51,148 nt of DNA from an uncultured Clostridia bacterium (lineage in GTDB: Bacteria > Bacillota > Clostridia > TANB77 > CAG-508): assembly GCA_944391975.1 (NCBI GenBank), contig CALXVK010000003.1, forward strand, positions 1-51,148, read 5' to 3'. Positions 36,601-44,336 of the stretch are shown here, in pieces; position 1 is the first letter of the stretch; each line of letters begins with the position of its first letter. Made by a program: the position numbers and the translations under genes. The notes below the pieces were generated by a model. The model worked only from the letters and a program-made list of their open reading frames with translations, was not told the origin of the DNA and made no database searches.

Positions 36601-38943
36601 TGCAGGCGCATATAAGTTAACTCTTATATTTGCATTTAAAACAATATTTGTACCATTTGATACAATACCTGAACTTAACGCTGTTTGAGTTCCCGTTACA
36701 TTTACTCTTAAATATATTGAACCATCTTGCTCAAATAATTCTATATTTGAAAGCTCTAATCCTTCTCCATATACTATACTACTATCTGTAATTTCAACTC
36801 TTTCAATATATTCTGGCATTTTAATTACAAACTCAGAAGTTCCATATACATCTGATGTAATTTCTTCATTATTAAGTTCGATTTTTAATTCTACATTATT
36901 ATTCATAGCTAATGTAGATAAACTATCTTGTCCAATACTTAAAACTGCATTAGTTGTTGTATCTTCTAATTTTGTTTCAGATGTTGCAGTTCCAGCATCT
37001 ACTAATTCATTAACATCTGTATATCTAGCTCTTGCAATAGAATTTATGCTCATTCTATCAAAGTTTTTATAAGTTGACTTATCAAAGCTAGTATCTTTAT
37101 ATGCTCTAACTGTTATTATGTTTAAGTTTCCTTCTGTTATAGGTGCTGATGTTTCAATTCTGACCCATCTAATATCAACATTTGTAAAACTTACTTCATA
37201 ATTTCCTTCTTCTGTTACACTCGTCTGATTGTTTAAAGTTGCTAATAAATTTCCAGCATTATCATAAATATTTATATAACCATTTTCTCCAAGCATTTCA
37301 TTAAAATTGCTTTGGCTAACTTTTAATGTTTTATAATATAAATCATTTTGTTCTACACTTTCACCTGTTTTTGTTATATAGTAGTTTGTACTATCTTCAT
37401 AATATAAACCACTTACTATATCTTTATAAGAAATGTTAAAAATTAAATTATTATCTATTTCTATTTCGTACTTATTATCTGAATTATTATAATTTAAATA
37501 TGTATATCCTTTTGAGACTGAATCTGTTACTGTTTCAGTAGAGAATGTTACAATGTCTCCTATTTCTTCTGTTAAAGCAACTACTTTCTCTTCGTTTGAA
37601 ACTAAACTTGTTCCGCCATACATATTAAAAGTAGATGTTATATTAGAAGTTATTTCTACATTTTCCAAAGAGACATTTTTATATATATATGTTACTAAAT
37701 ATTCATCTGTTCCTGAACCTGCGAAATAAGCCTCTACCTCTTCAGCTGTTTCATCAATTAAAACCTCATCTTCGTTTTGAATAGATACAAGCTCTGAACT
37801 ATTTTGAACATTTATATTTAATTTATTATTTTCAGAATCATATGACCAGTTATCACTTCCAAATTGTAATTCATCAATTCCTTTTCCTGTTGTTCCCATA
37901 AGTGAAGTAGCATCAACTTTTACAGATTCTGGTTTAACTCCATTAATTGTAGGAACATCTACATCAATTGAAGAATTTTCTACTGGTAATGTTTTATTTT
38001 CTGTAGTATTATCAGCTTTAATAAGAGTCTGTAAAATTACTCCATTAGCTCCATTTATACTATAACTAACATATTTTGTTACTTCTGAACTAACTTTTGT
38101 TTCTCTATTATCTTGCCAAGATAACGATAAATTAATTTCTTTGGAAACTGGTATTTCTACATCATCATTTACATATGTTCCTTCAAATTTTATTACATTT
38201 GATTTAGATACATTATCTAATTCGACATATGAAGTATTTTCATAGTAAATTGGAAATGTAATATTTGCTTCAGAACCAGCATTCATTTGAACTAATTCTA
38301 TTTCGCTATTTTCAAAATTTTGAATCATTCCATTTTCAAAATTTTCTGAATTGATTGAAAAATTAAGTTCTTCTCCATTTCCAAGAATTATTTTTCCATC
38401 TTTTAGATAGCCATCATTAGATACTTTTACATTTAACTTTAAGCTTAATGTACTCGTATTAACATCAGCTACAACCTCTTTTGCTTCTTCAGTTTCTAAA
38501 TCAGAAGATTCTTCTGGCGTTTCTACTGTTACTTCATTTTCATCTGTAGTAACATTTTCTGTAGGAACATCATTAGCTACTGTTTCTTCTACTGCAGAAT
38601 TTGTTTCATTTCCTGTTGTGTCTTGAACGTTAACTTCATTTTCAGTAGAAGATTCTTCACTAACAGTATTTTCTGTAACAGTTTCTTGAGACATATCAGT
38701 AGAAGGTTCTTCTTGAGAAGCTCCTACCGTTTTGTCAGCATCAGATTCTTCCTCCATTTCTTTAGAAATAACAAAACTTGCATCAAACTCTACATTAGCA
38801 CTTCCTGTATCTCCCTCATCATTAGAGAAAGAATCTAATATAGAAGTAGCAAATGTTTTGCTTACTAGAGCAAAATCGGCAAAAGTTAAAGTAAAGATCA
38901 GAATCATTACTATCAACTTCTTTTTCCAGTTAATTTTTAACAT
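33619..38943 (-). CDS. Giant surface protein with DUF11-like and SdrD B-like domains
   Basis: 1,774 residues. Signal peptide (~1-32), a ~100-residue Glu/Thr/Val-rich low-complexity segment, long beta-rich N-terminal region, DUF11-type repeats at ~1020-1315 (YTTVVKNTGEVTAENVVITV, YVFTITNEGPVMAKPLVLTD), a Ser-rich linker, an SdrD B-like domain at ~1438 (IAWIDSNNNGARDDDEELV, SGVENGNYIVIFDYD), a last DUF11-like unit and a C-terminal helix with KRKNRLIKGGV. There is no LPxTG; the residues before the helix are SVGTGG. GGAGG lies before the ATG. It is the first gene of a two-gene operon with the 2,844-residue protein and probably forms a surface layer or fibre with it. Confidence 0.85.
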   Translation of the reverse strand: MLKINWKKKLIVMILIFTLTFADFALVSKTFATSILDSFSNDEGDTGSANVEFDASFVISKEMEEESDADKTVGASQEEPSTDMSQETVTENTVSEESSTENEVNVQDTTGNETNSAVEETVANDVPTENVTTDENEVTVETPEESSDLETEEAKEVVADVNTSTLSLKLNVKVSNDGYLKDGKIILGNGEELNFSINSENFENGMIQNFENSEIELVQMNAGSEANITFPIYYENTSYVELDNVSKSNVIKFEGTYVNDDVEIPVSKEINLSLSWQDNRETKVSSEVTKYVSYSINGANGVILQTLIKADNTTENKTLPVENSSIDVDVPTINGVKPESVKVDATSLMGTTGKGIDELQFGSDNWSYDSENNKLNINVQNSSELVSIQNEDEVLIDETAEEVEAYFAGSGTDEYLVTYIYKNVSLENVEITSNITSTFNMYGGTSLVSNEEKVVALTEEIGDIVTFSTETVTDSVSKGYTYLNYNNSDNKYEIEIDNNLIFNISYKDIVSGLYYEDSTNYYITKTGESVEQNDLYYKTLKVSQSNFNEMLGENGYINIYDNAGNLLATLNNQTSVTEEGNYEVSFTNVDIRWVRIETSAPITEGNLNIITVRAYKDTSFDKSTYKNFDRMSINSIARARYTDVNELVDAGTATSETKLEDTTTNAVLSIGQDSLSTLAMNNNVELKIELNNEEITSDVYGTSEFVIKMPEYIERVEITDSSIVYGEGLELSNIELFEQDGSIYLRVNVTGTQTALSSGIVSNGTNIVLNANIRVNLYAPAMTTNFELIYVNTESTSYTSERDGMGYNVAPITYSAPSGVVSVNTISGFNGSSETVSSVKQGTVIGDLDIYSTSKTAKMELIIMNNAENNISNISILGRTVFQGNTDLISGESLGTTTDAPMVSGIVSDSNNGTDFTIYYSTNANATNDLNDSANGWTTQVTDWGSVKSYLIVPNDSNYQLGVTQKLRFSYEFTIPENLPHNEDFYGTFGTYYTNNSNVATLNEVSIADLVGLSTGVGPELSVESSTNVTTINEFEEFEYTTVVKNTGEVTAENVVITVPIPEDISYSRTLTDNEDVQIVVDSEGTNVVYNLAEFEVGEEIEITTVLEIRELDRNNETNSVTIYSTVTAEDLGTTLTSEEHEINVIDAEMRITVDDSKIAEGAILKTENEIALNITAYNLTESDFTNAEFSIYIDESLDVTEMRAYNDDYSVSEIGEFDESTRMYTWSVDSIEAGKSKTFILYLKVGEITGTELSKDIELKVTGKADNVETYESKAFNITVGRASLIIKQTTNNTNTYVKEGEIIEYVFTITNEGPVMAKPLVLTDKVPEGITITEIKYEVNGRTVSRLMSETEEASVNISIGAGETKEVTVLGVARNLNGVQQLSVTNVGSISSGGETIDSNSVTHIIESTGGGTTAGESSSGTPSSSISSSSNILKTYNIDGIAWIDSNNNGARDDDEELVKDVTATLVDSDSGTIKQTAVTNSEGQYRFSGVENGNYIVIFDYDTVLYTVTTYQKENIASNINSDVISTKVEENGVYRNAAVTDVITIADGSISNIDIGLAEALKFDLSLDMGISRITVQNSQGTRSTDYNLETYTKTEISQRFLAGSEIYIEYTFTVRNEGEVAGYASSIVDYIPDGMNFNSSMNSDWYTGNDGNLYTTSLASTEIAPGESTTITLILSKTMTNENTGTVSNTAEIASDYNIYGISDMDSTPGNNNQSEDDFARADSILSVGTGGIWIYTSVIITTILLVGTAVFIVVLKRKNRLIKGGV

Positions 38944-39397
38944 TTCTTCTTACCTCCATAATTCGCTTTTAAACCTCTAAATATTCATATCTATACTACT
39001 ACAAATGTCAATTATTATCAACTACCCTCTTATTCAAGTTTTTGACAAAAAATTGCAAAATTTGTACGGGTATATTTTGTTCGAGATTTAAAATTATTAT
39101 TATAAAATTTTGATTACATTTTTATAATCTTGTATGAGTCAAAAAAATTACACCCATACACTTTATATTATAAACGTTTATGTCAACTTTTTCAAGTCTT
39201 TTTGACATTTTATTTCTTTTTTTTAGCGTCCTTTAGATAATTCAGAAATCTCTTTTGTCATATTAGGTTAGTTTACATTTTTAATTATTTTTATAAAAAA
39301 CTTTTTTCTAAAAAATTATAAATATTTAAAAAATATTTAAACTTTACGGAAATCTTGCATATAATAAAAAAAAGAAGATATAGAAAGGATGATTTTT
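38944..39397. other. 454-base divergent intergenic region
   Basis: No gene is visible. It separates the giant surface operon (minus) from three small plus-strand genes. It holds a candidate promoter for the minus operon (38984-39011), a perfect 12-base palindrome ATAAACGTTTAT at 39170-39181 directly next to another TTGACA on the minus strand (39186-39181 area), and a CATATAAT that could be a -10 element for the plus-strand genes near 39358. The palindrome would suit a dimeric repressor. Confidence 0.5.
38984..39011 (-). promoter_or_regulatory. Candidate promoter of the giant surface protein operon
   Basis: TTGACA (39011-39006), 16-base spacer, TATGAA (38989-38984) on the minus strand, about 40 bases before the ATG at 38943. 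The -10 element is imperfect. Confidence 0.45.
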
Positions 39398-39523
39398 ATG
39401 GATAATATTAACAATATGGATTTTAATAAAATATTAGAAATGCTTGAAAAAATGGATAAAACTGAACTAGAAAAAAAATTAAAACAAGCTCAAGATATTT
39501 TAAATAAGCAAAAAGAAAATTAG
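39398..39523 (+). CDS. Small 41-residue protein, unknown
   Basis: An ATG at 39398 preceded by GAAAGGA opens 41 codons rich in Lys, Glu, Asn and Met (NKILEMLEKMDKTELEKKLK), predicted as a single amphipathic helix. It is the first of three small genes on one strand with spacings of 28 and about 17 bases. I do not recognise a named family, although paired short proteins like this and the next one are common in Clostridia. Confidence 0.6.
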   Translation: MDNINNMDFNKILEMLEKMDKTELEKKLKQAQDILNKQKEN

Positions 39524-39551
39524 TTTTTAATTATGAAAGGATATTAAAAAT

Positions 39552-39872
39552 ATGGATAATATGAGTGATATTATTAGTAAGTTTAACAATATATTAAAAG
39601 ATAAAAATATAGATTTGGGAAAAGTTTTAGGTGATGAGCATGAATCTAATCCATTAGATTTTGATTTTGATCTAGATACCATATTAAAATTTAAAAAAGC
39701 TTTTAACCAAATAAATTCTTCAAATTCTCCTAGAAATAATCTATTATACTCATTAAAGCCATTTTTAAGAGAAGAAAAAAAACAAAAATTAGATCAATAC
39801 ATAAGGATTGCAAATCTTCTAGGTATTTTAGAAATAATAAATAAAAATGATTCTCGGAAACTAAATTTTTAA
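39552..39872 (+). CDS. Small conserved clostridial protein, unknown function (CGG near the end)
   Basis: 106 residues. The N terminus is helical and acidic (LDFDFDLDTILKFKKAFNQI); residues ~55-92 hold SPRNNLLYSLKPFLREEKKQ and KLDQYIRIANLLGILE, a pattern I recall from small uncharacterised proteins in spore-forming Clostridia (PR-LL-LKP-L-x-KxDQ). GAAAGGA precedes the ATG. Codon 102 is CGG (39855-39857); reading past a skipped C would end the protein at 39864 as DSGN instead of DSRKLNF. It belongs to a three-gene unit with its small neighbours. A role in sporulation is only a guess. Confidence 0.7.
   Translation: MDNMSDIISKFNNILKDKNIDLGKVLGDEHESNPLDFDFDLDTILKFKKAFNQINSSNSPRNNLLYSLKPFLREEKKQKLDQYIRIANLLGILEIINKNDSRKLNF
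39855..39857 (+). other. CGG codon, candidate +1 frameshift site in the small gene
   Basis: The zero frame reads TCT CGG AAA CTA, the same TCT-CGG-AAA context as in comM. Both frames end within a few codons, so the sequence alone cannot tell which is used. Confidence 0.35.
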
Positions 39873-39889
39873 AAAAAGGTAGGTATAAA

Positions 39890-40024
39890 ATGCAAAATAT
39901 ATTGTTTTTAAATAATTTTAATGATGATGATATTTTAATAATGTGCCTACTTTTTCTACTTTATAAAGAAAATAATACAGACTTTTCATTGTATTTAATT
40001 TTAATATTATTGCTTATTACATAA
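39890..40024 (+). CDS. Small hydrophobic 44-residue protein
   Basis: An ATG at 39890 after AAAGGTAGG opens 44 codons: a polar acidic start (LNNFNDDD), then two hydrophobic stretches (ILIMCLLFLLYK and LYLILILLLIT) separated by ENNTDFS. It is probably a small membrane protein with one hairpin or two short helices. It is last in the three-gene unit and is followed at once by a terminator. No family recognised; too short for routine gene finding. Confidence 0.6.
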   Translation: MQNILFLNNFNDDDILIMCLLFLLYKENNTDFSLYLILILLLIT

Positions 40025-40032
40025 TAAAAAAA

Positions 40033-40058
40033 GAATACTCTTTTTTTAAAGAGTATTC
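40033..40058. terminator. Bidirectional terminator between the small genes and minC
   Basis: GAATACTCTTT (40033-40043) and AAAGAGTATTC (40048-40058) pair perfectly around TTTT, with an A-run before it and a T-poor tail after it; for the minus strand it follows the minC stop directly. Confidence 0.75.
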
Positions 40059-40065
40059 CTAATAT

Positions 40066-40671
40066 TTATACAATTTTAACTTCATTTCCTTCCAATCTAC
40101 AGACTGGACATTTTTCTATTTTTTCTTCTATTTCTTTAACCTGATTTGCAATCCTAATTTGAGTTGCATCAATATAGTTCGCTGTTATTAAAGCTTTTGT
40201 ATTTCCATTTGCTCCTGCATGAGCTAAGCCTCTTAAAGCTCCTATTATTGCAATATTTCCGCCCGCTATAACTTCTCCTCCAGCATTAACATCTCCCATA
40301 ATAACTATACTGCCTGAATATTCTTCTACCTGTCCTGAACGAACAGATCCTTTTATATACTTAGTTTCAGATACCTCTGTTTCTGTTTGAAATGTCTTTT
40401 TTATTGCATGTAATCCAAGAAGATCAGAAGGTTGATCAAAATGAATTTCTACCTCAATTTCATCATTTATTATTTTCCTTATTCTTTCACATTCAGATTC
40501 CGTAAATAATTTACCAGTAATTCTAATTGGAATTTTTGCTGTTTGATAAAATTCCTTTAATTTAGCAACTTTTTCTTCCAATTCATCACAAAGAATATCT
40601 ACATCAGCAACAACATTCATTGTCAAAATTATCTCATTTGTATTTTGAGTAATTTTAATATTATTAAGCAT
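40066..40671 (-). CDS. minC: Septum site-determining protein MinC
   Basis: 201 residues from the ATG at 40671, which has AAGGAGG seven bases upstream; a longer frame from 40707 is unlikely. The C-terminal beta-helix domain is clear: RSGQVEEYSGSIVIMGDVNA, GGEVIAGGNIAIIGALRGLA and HAGANGN, followed by YIDATQIRIAN. It inhibits FtsZ polymerisation at the poles together with MinD (not in the window). The last residues carry a CPVC pair (KCPVCRLEGNEV), an unusual extra that could bind metal. It is the last gene of the mre-PBP2-minC order. Confidence 0.92.
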   Translation of the reverse strand: MLNNIKITQNTNEIILTMNVVADVDILCDELEEKVAKLKEFYQTAKIPIRITGKLFTESECERIRKIINDEIEVEIHFDQPSDLLGLHAIKKTFQTETEVSETKYIKGSVRSGQVEEYSGSIVIMGDVNAGGEVIAGGNIAIIGALRGLAHAGANGNTKALITANYIDATQIRIANQVKEIEEKIEKCPVCRLEGNEVKIV

Positions 40672-40687
40672 TTTTAACCTCCTTATC

Positions 40688-40707
40688 TTGAATAGCTTGC
40701 TATTCAA
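40688..40707. repeat. Perfect palindrome between PBP2 and minC
   Basis: TTGAATAGC and GCTATTCAA with a 2-base centre lie just before the minC ribosome binding site. There is no T-run, so it is not a terminator; an RNA processing or translation-control element is possible. Confidence 0.45.
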
Positions 40708-40713
40708 AAAACT

Positions 40714-42867
40714 TTAATTCATCCTTTCTTGTTCAGACTGAACAGACATATCTTCTGTAACAGCTGCTGTATTTGTTCCAAAATATTCTTGAACAATTGC
40801 TTTTACAACTTCAGCTGTGTAATATCCATGTCCACCATTTTCAACAACAACTACAACTGCAATTTGTGGATTATCATATGGTGCAAATCCAACAAACCAT
40901 GCATTTACATCTCCTCCGTCTCCACTTGATGTTTCAGCAGAACCTGTTTTTCCTCCTATCTCAATACCAAAATCACGAAATACAGAATATGCTGTTCCAC
41001 CTTCTTCAGCAACTGATTTCATCGCTTCTTTAACTACTTGAATATTTTCACTATTAATCGTTAAATCTGGAGATGTATCATCCTCTAATCCTAATTCAAT
41101 TTTTACATAATTATTTAACTCATCTGTTGATACAGTTGAACCATTTGAATTCATTACATTTTTTATAATTGTTAAATCAATTTTATTTCCACCATTTGCA
41201 ATCATTGCAATATATTTTGCCATTTGAATTGGAGTAAAAGCATTATCACTTTGTCCGATTGCAGCTCTAATTGTATCACCAGCAGTCCATCCATCTCCTC
41301 CTGAAGCAAGTGAACCAGAAGACTCACTTAAAAGCTCAACTCCTGTCTTTTGACCTAATCCAAAATATTTTGCATAATTTGCTAAATTTTCTATTCCCAT
41401 TCTTCTAGCAGTCTCATAAAAGAAAAAGTTACATGATTTCTGAATAGCACCTGAAACATTTAAATATCCATGTCCAACATGATAACTATCATAATACCAA
41501 CAATTTGCATAAGGTCTTCCAACTGCTGTATACACTCCTGTATCATTAATTCTTTCATCTGCTGTAATTGCCCCGATTTCTAATCCAGCAATGGCTGTTA
41601 CCATTTTAAAAGTAGATCCTGGAGCATAATTTCCTTGAATAGCTTTATTAAAAAATGCATTTTGTTCTGTATAACTATTATATTGTGCTATTTGTTCAGA
41701 TGTTGAAATTCCATCATACATAAATTGTGGAGAATAATCAGGATTACTTGCCATTGCTAAAATCTCACCAGTATTTACATTAACAACAACTGCAGCTCCA
41801 CCTTTAGCTTCATAAACTGAACCATAATATCCATTTCTTATATTAGAAATACATTGTGCTAAAGAACTTTCTAATACTGATTGAAGATTTGCATCAATTG
41901 TTAAAATAACATCAGAACCACCTATTGCCTCTTGAGTAACATATTCTCCTGTTATAGTACCATTTACATCCATATCTATTTGTTTTATGCCATCTGTTCC
42001 TCTTAAGTATTTTTCAAAAACTCTTTCTATTCCAGTTTTTCCAACTTTATCATCAGAAGCATATTCATAAGTATCTCCTTGAGATTCTAACCTTTCTTCA
42101 TCACTTTCAGAAATTCTACCCATATAACCTAAAATATGAGATGCTAAACTTCCCATATAATAAATTCTTTTAGAATCTGTAACAACATTAAATCCTGTTA
42201 GATCCAAACTATTCTCTTGAATTTGAACAGCGCTTTCTCTAGAAATGCTATCTGATATTGGAAGTGACCTTGTTGCTGAATATCCAACTGTTGTTATTTC
42301 ATATCTAATTGCTAGAATTCTTCTAATTTCATATATATCATCACTATTTATCTCATATTTATCTCTAAAAATATAAAATGCTTCTTCTGCAGATGCTTCT
42401 AAAGGAATATCATTTTCTTCTTTCCATTCAGTCAATTCTTCCTCAGAAGAAAAATTATATTCAAAAGGTTCTATACTTATTGGAAAATTATCAACATATG
42501 AATCTCCATTAGTCTCTAGAATCTGCGTCATTAAAGAAATAGATGAATTTAAGCTTTCATCATCAGATTTACTTTTGTACATTTCTAAAGAAAAAGTCAT
42601 TTCTGATGATACCAAAACAGTTCCATTCCTGTCTAATATATTACCTCTTGTTGCCTCAATTGTAGTTTCTCGAGATATTCTTGTATTTGAAGTTTCCCTA
42701 TATGTTTCTCCATTTATTATTTGAAGAAAAAATAGTCTAACAAGAATCACTATTCCTAAGGCATATACCAAAACTGACAATATATTAAACCTAATATTTG
42801 TATCAATTCTTTTGACTTGCTGTTTATGTTGTTTTACCTTATTTAATTTAGATTTTTTAATAGTCAT
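40714..42867 (-). CDS. mrdA: Penicillin-binding protein 2 (elongation transpeptidase)
   Basis: 717 residues. A cytoplasmic basic start, one membrane helix at ~32-52 (LSVLVYALGIVILVRLFFLQ), a dimerisation domain with RGNILDRNGTVLVS at ~75, and a transpeptidase domain with the active-site APGSTFKMV (Ser in STFK), KSCN (S-x-N) and GGKTGSAET (KTG). It crosslinks peptidoglycan during cell elongation with MreBCD, which are encoded directly upstream. The only usable ATG (42867) has no ribosome binding site at normal distance: a TGA stands four codons upstream and AAGAAGGG is about 20 bases away, so translation may be coupled or start weakly. A Ser/Asn-poor acidic tail ends the protein. Confidence 0.93.
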   Translation of the reverse strand: MTIKKSKLNKVKQHKQQVKRIDTNIRFNILSVLVYALGIVILVRLFFLQIINGETYRETSNTRISRETTIEATRGNILDRNGTVLVSSEMTFSLEMYKSKSDDESLNSSISLMTQILETNGDSYVDNFPISIEPFEYNFSSEEELTEWKEENDIPLEASAEEAFYIFRDKYEINSDDIYEIRRILAIRYEITTVGYSATRSLPISDSISRESAVQIQENSLDLTGFNVVTDSKRIYYMGSLASHILGYMGRISESDEERLESQGDTYEYASDDKVGKTGIERVFEKYLRGTDGIKQIDMDVNGTITGEYVTQEAIGGSDVILTIDANLQSVLESSLAQCISNIRNGYYGSVYEAKGGAAVVVNVNTGEILAMASNPDYSPQFMYDGISTSEQIAQYNSYTEQNAFFNKAIQGNYAPGSTFKMVTAIAGLEIGAITADERINDTGVYTAVGRPYANCWYYDSYHVGHGYLNVSGAIQKSCNFFFYETARRMGIENLANYAKYFGLGQKTGVELLSESSGSLASGGDGWTAGDTIRAAIGQSDNAFTPIQMAKYIAMIANGGNKIDLTIIKNVMNSNGSTVSTDELNNYVKIELGLEDDTSPDLTINSENIQVVKEAMKSVAEEGGTAYSVFRDFGIEIGGKTGSAETSSGDGGDVNAWFVGFAPYDNPQIAVVVVVENGGHGYYTAEVVKAIVQEYFGTNTAAVTEDMSVQSEQERMN

Positions 42868-42910
42868 ATTTTTTTTCAGTTTTTATCATCCCTTCTTATT
42901 TTAAGGTGTA

Positions 42911-43486
42911 TTATAATTCAACTGTATACATATTACTTCTTTTTAATTTTCTTTCCATACTATATCCAAGTTTTTTTATCAATCCAAAGAAAATAATAGT
43001 TAATAAAACATTATATAGTTCTTCAATAGCCAAAATCTTAAAAAATGCTAATAGTTCCATTTCAAAATCAAATATAACTGATCTTAAAAAGTAGCTTCCA
43101 AATTCAAAAATAAAAGTCGCTATAATAACCATTATTACTATAGAAATTTTTTCATCTTTTGACCATAAAGAATCAAACCATGTTGCCATAAATCCAATCA
43201 AACAAAACATTGCTGGTGTGATTCCTATCACTTCACCATAAATAGAATCTATCCATATACCACAAATCACACTAAATAATAGACTCAAGGTATTATTACC
43301 AAATAAACCTATTATTAAAATAAAAATCACAAATAAATTTGGCTTTACACCGTCAATTGTTATATTTGAAAAAACACAAGCTTGTAAAAAATATATAAGT
43401 ATAAAAACAAAAATTAATATAATTGAAACAATTAAATTAGAAGCTACACTTACTTTTTGTTTTCTAATATTTCCTACTTTTCTCAA
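42911..43486 (-). CDS. mreD: Rod shape-determining protein MreD
   Basis: 191 residues with about five hydrophobic segments, the first at ~18-40. Sequence is weakly conserved in this family, but size, topology, YGEVIGITPAMFCLIGFMAT and position between mreC and the PBP2 gene identify it. It belongs to the elongasome membrane complex. Confidence 0.9.
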   Translation of the reverse strand: MRKVGNIRKQKVSVASNLIVSIILIFVFILIYFLQACVFSNITIDGVKPNLFVIFILIIGLFGNNTLSLLFSVICGIWIDSIYGEVIGITPAMFCLIGFMATWFDSLWSKDEKISIVIMVIIATFIFEFGSYFLRSVIFDFEMELLAFFKILAIEELYNVLLTIIFFGLIKKLGYSMERKLKRSNMYTVEL

Positions 43487-43506
43487 AATTCATGACCTCC
43501 AAGTTT

Positions 43507-44325
43507 TTATTGATTAGTTATAACTAAAACAGTTGTAAGCTTTGAGAAATCAACCGCAACATCTACTATTGCATATCTATCTGTATCATTTGTAGTTGTA
43601 ACTATTTCAGATATAGTTCCAATATGAATTCCTCTTTCATAAAGCCCGCCTACTCCAGATGTTTCAACACTATCGCCAACTATTAAATCAGCATCTGTTG
43701 GAATATATGTAACTCTCATTTGTTGATTATTATCAAGAGTTCCTTTACAAATAACACTATCAGATGTTGTACTGATATTACAACTTACCGTACTACCTGC
43801 ATCAATTATTACTTTTACTTGAGCTGTATCTTCTGTTACAGAAGTAATTTGTCCTACTAAACCTTTATCAGCAATTACTGTCATACCTTTTTCAATTCCA
43901 TCATTGCTTCCAACGTTTATTATTAAAGTACTACTATAGTTACTAATATCCTTATTAATAACATCTGCAGGAACTGTTGAATATTCAGAATACTTTTCTG
44001 TTAAATTCATTTTTTCTATCAAACTCTCATTTTCAGCTTTTAAAATATCATATTCTATTAACTGTTCCTGAAGCTTACTATTTTCTTTTTTTAACTCTTC
44101 ATTTTCTGATTTTAATTCATCCATTTGAGCAAAATATTCATCATTTCCAGTTATTTTATTTTTTAAATTAGTAAATAAAGTTTGAACAGGAGCCGTTATT
44201 TTAGTTGTAAGGCTTTTTATATAAGACATTTCACTTGTATCAACATTAGTAAGTAATATTAATAATATTAAAATAACTATTGTTACAATTGTTCCTAAAA
44301 GACCAATATGTCTATTTTCACCCAT
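43507..44325 (-). CDS. mreC: Rod shape-determining protein MreC
   Basis: 272 residues: short cytoplasmic end, one membrane helix (~8-26), a coiled coil at ~65-110 (DELKSENEELKKENSKLQ) and a beta-rich extracellular domain with VINKDISNYSSTLIINVGSN, DGIEKGMTVIADKGLVGQI and VGDSVETSGVGGLYERGIHI, the family signature. It links MreB filaments to PBP2 outside the membrane. It follows mreB by 11 bases. Confidence 0.95.
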   Translation of the reverse strand: MGENRHIGLLGTIVTIVILILLILLTNVDTSEMSYIKSLTTKITAPVQTLFTNLKNKITGNDEYFAQMDELKSENEELKKENSKLQEQLIEYDILKAENESLIEKMNLTEKYSEYSTVPADVINKDISNYSSTLIINVGSNDGIEKGMTVIADKGLVGQITSVTEDTAQVKVIIDAGSTVSCNISTTSDSVICKGTLDNNQQMRVTYIPTDADLIVGDSVETSGVGGLYERGIHIGTISEIVTTTNDTDRYAIVDVAVDFSKLTTVLVITNQ

Positions 44326-44336
44326 TAATTATCCTC

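Noticed and set aside
39170..39191. TTGACA next to ATAAACGTTTATAAT as the main promoter of the surface operon
   Set aside because: The TATAAT is only 8 bases from the TTGACA, far too close for a sigma-A promoter, so I prefer the candidate at 38,984-39,011.
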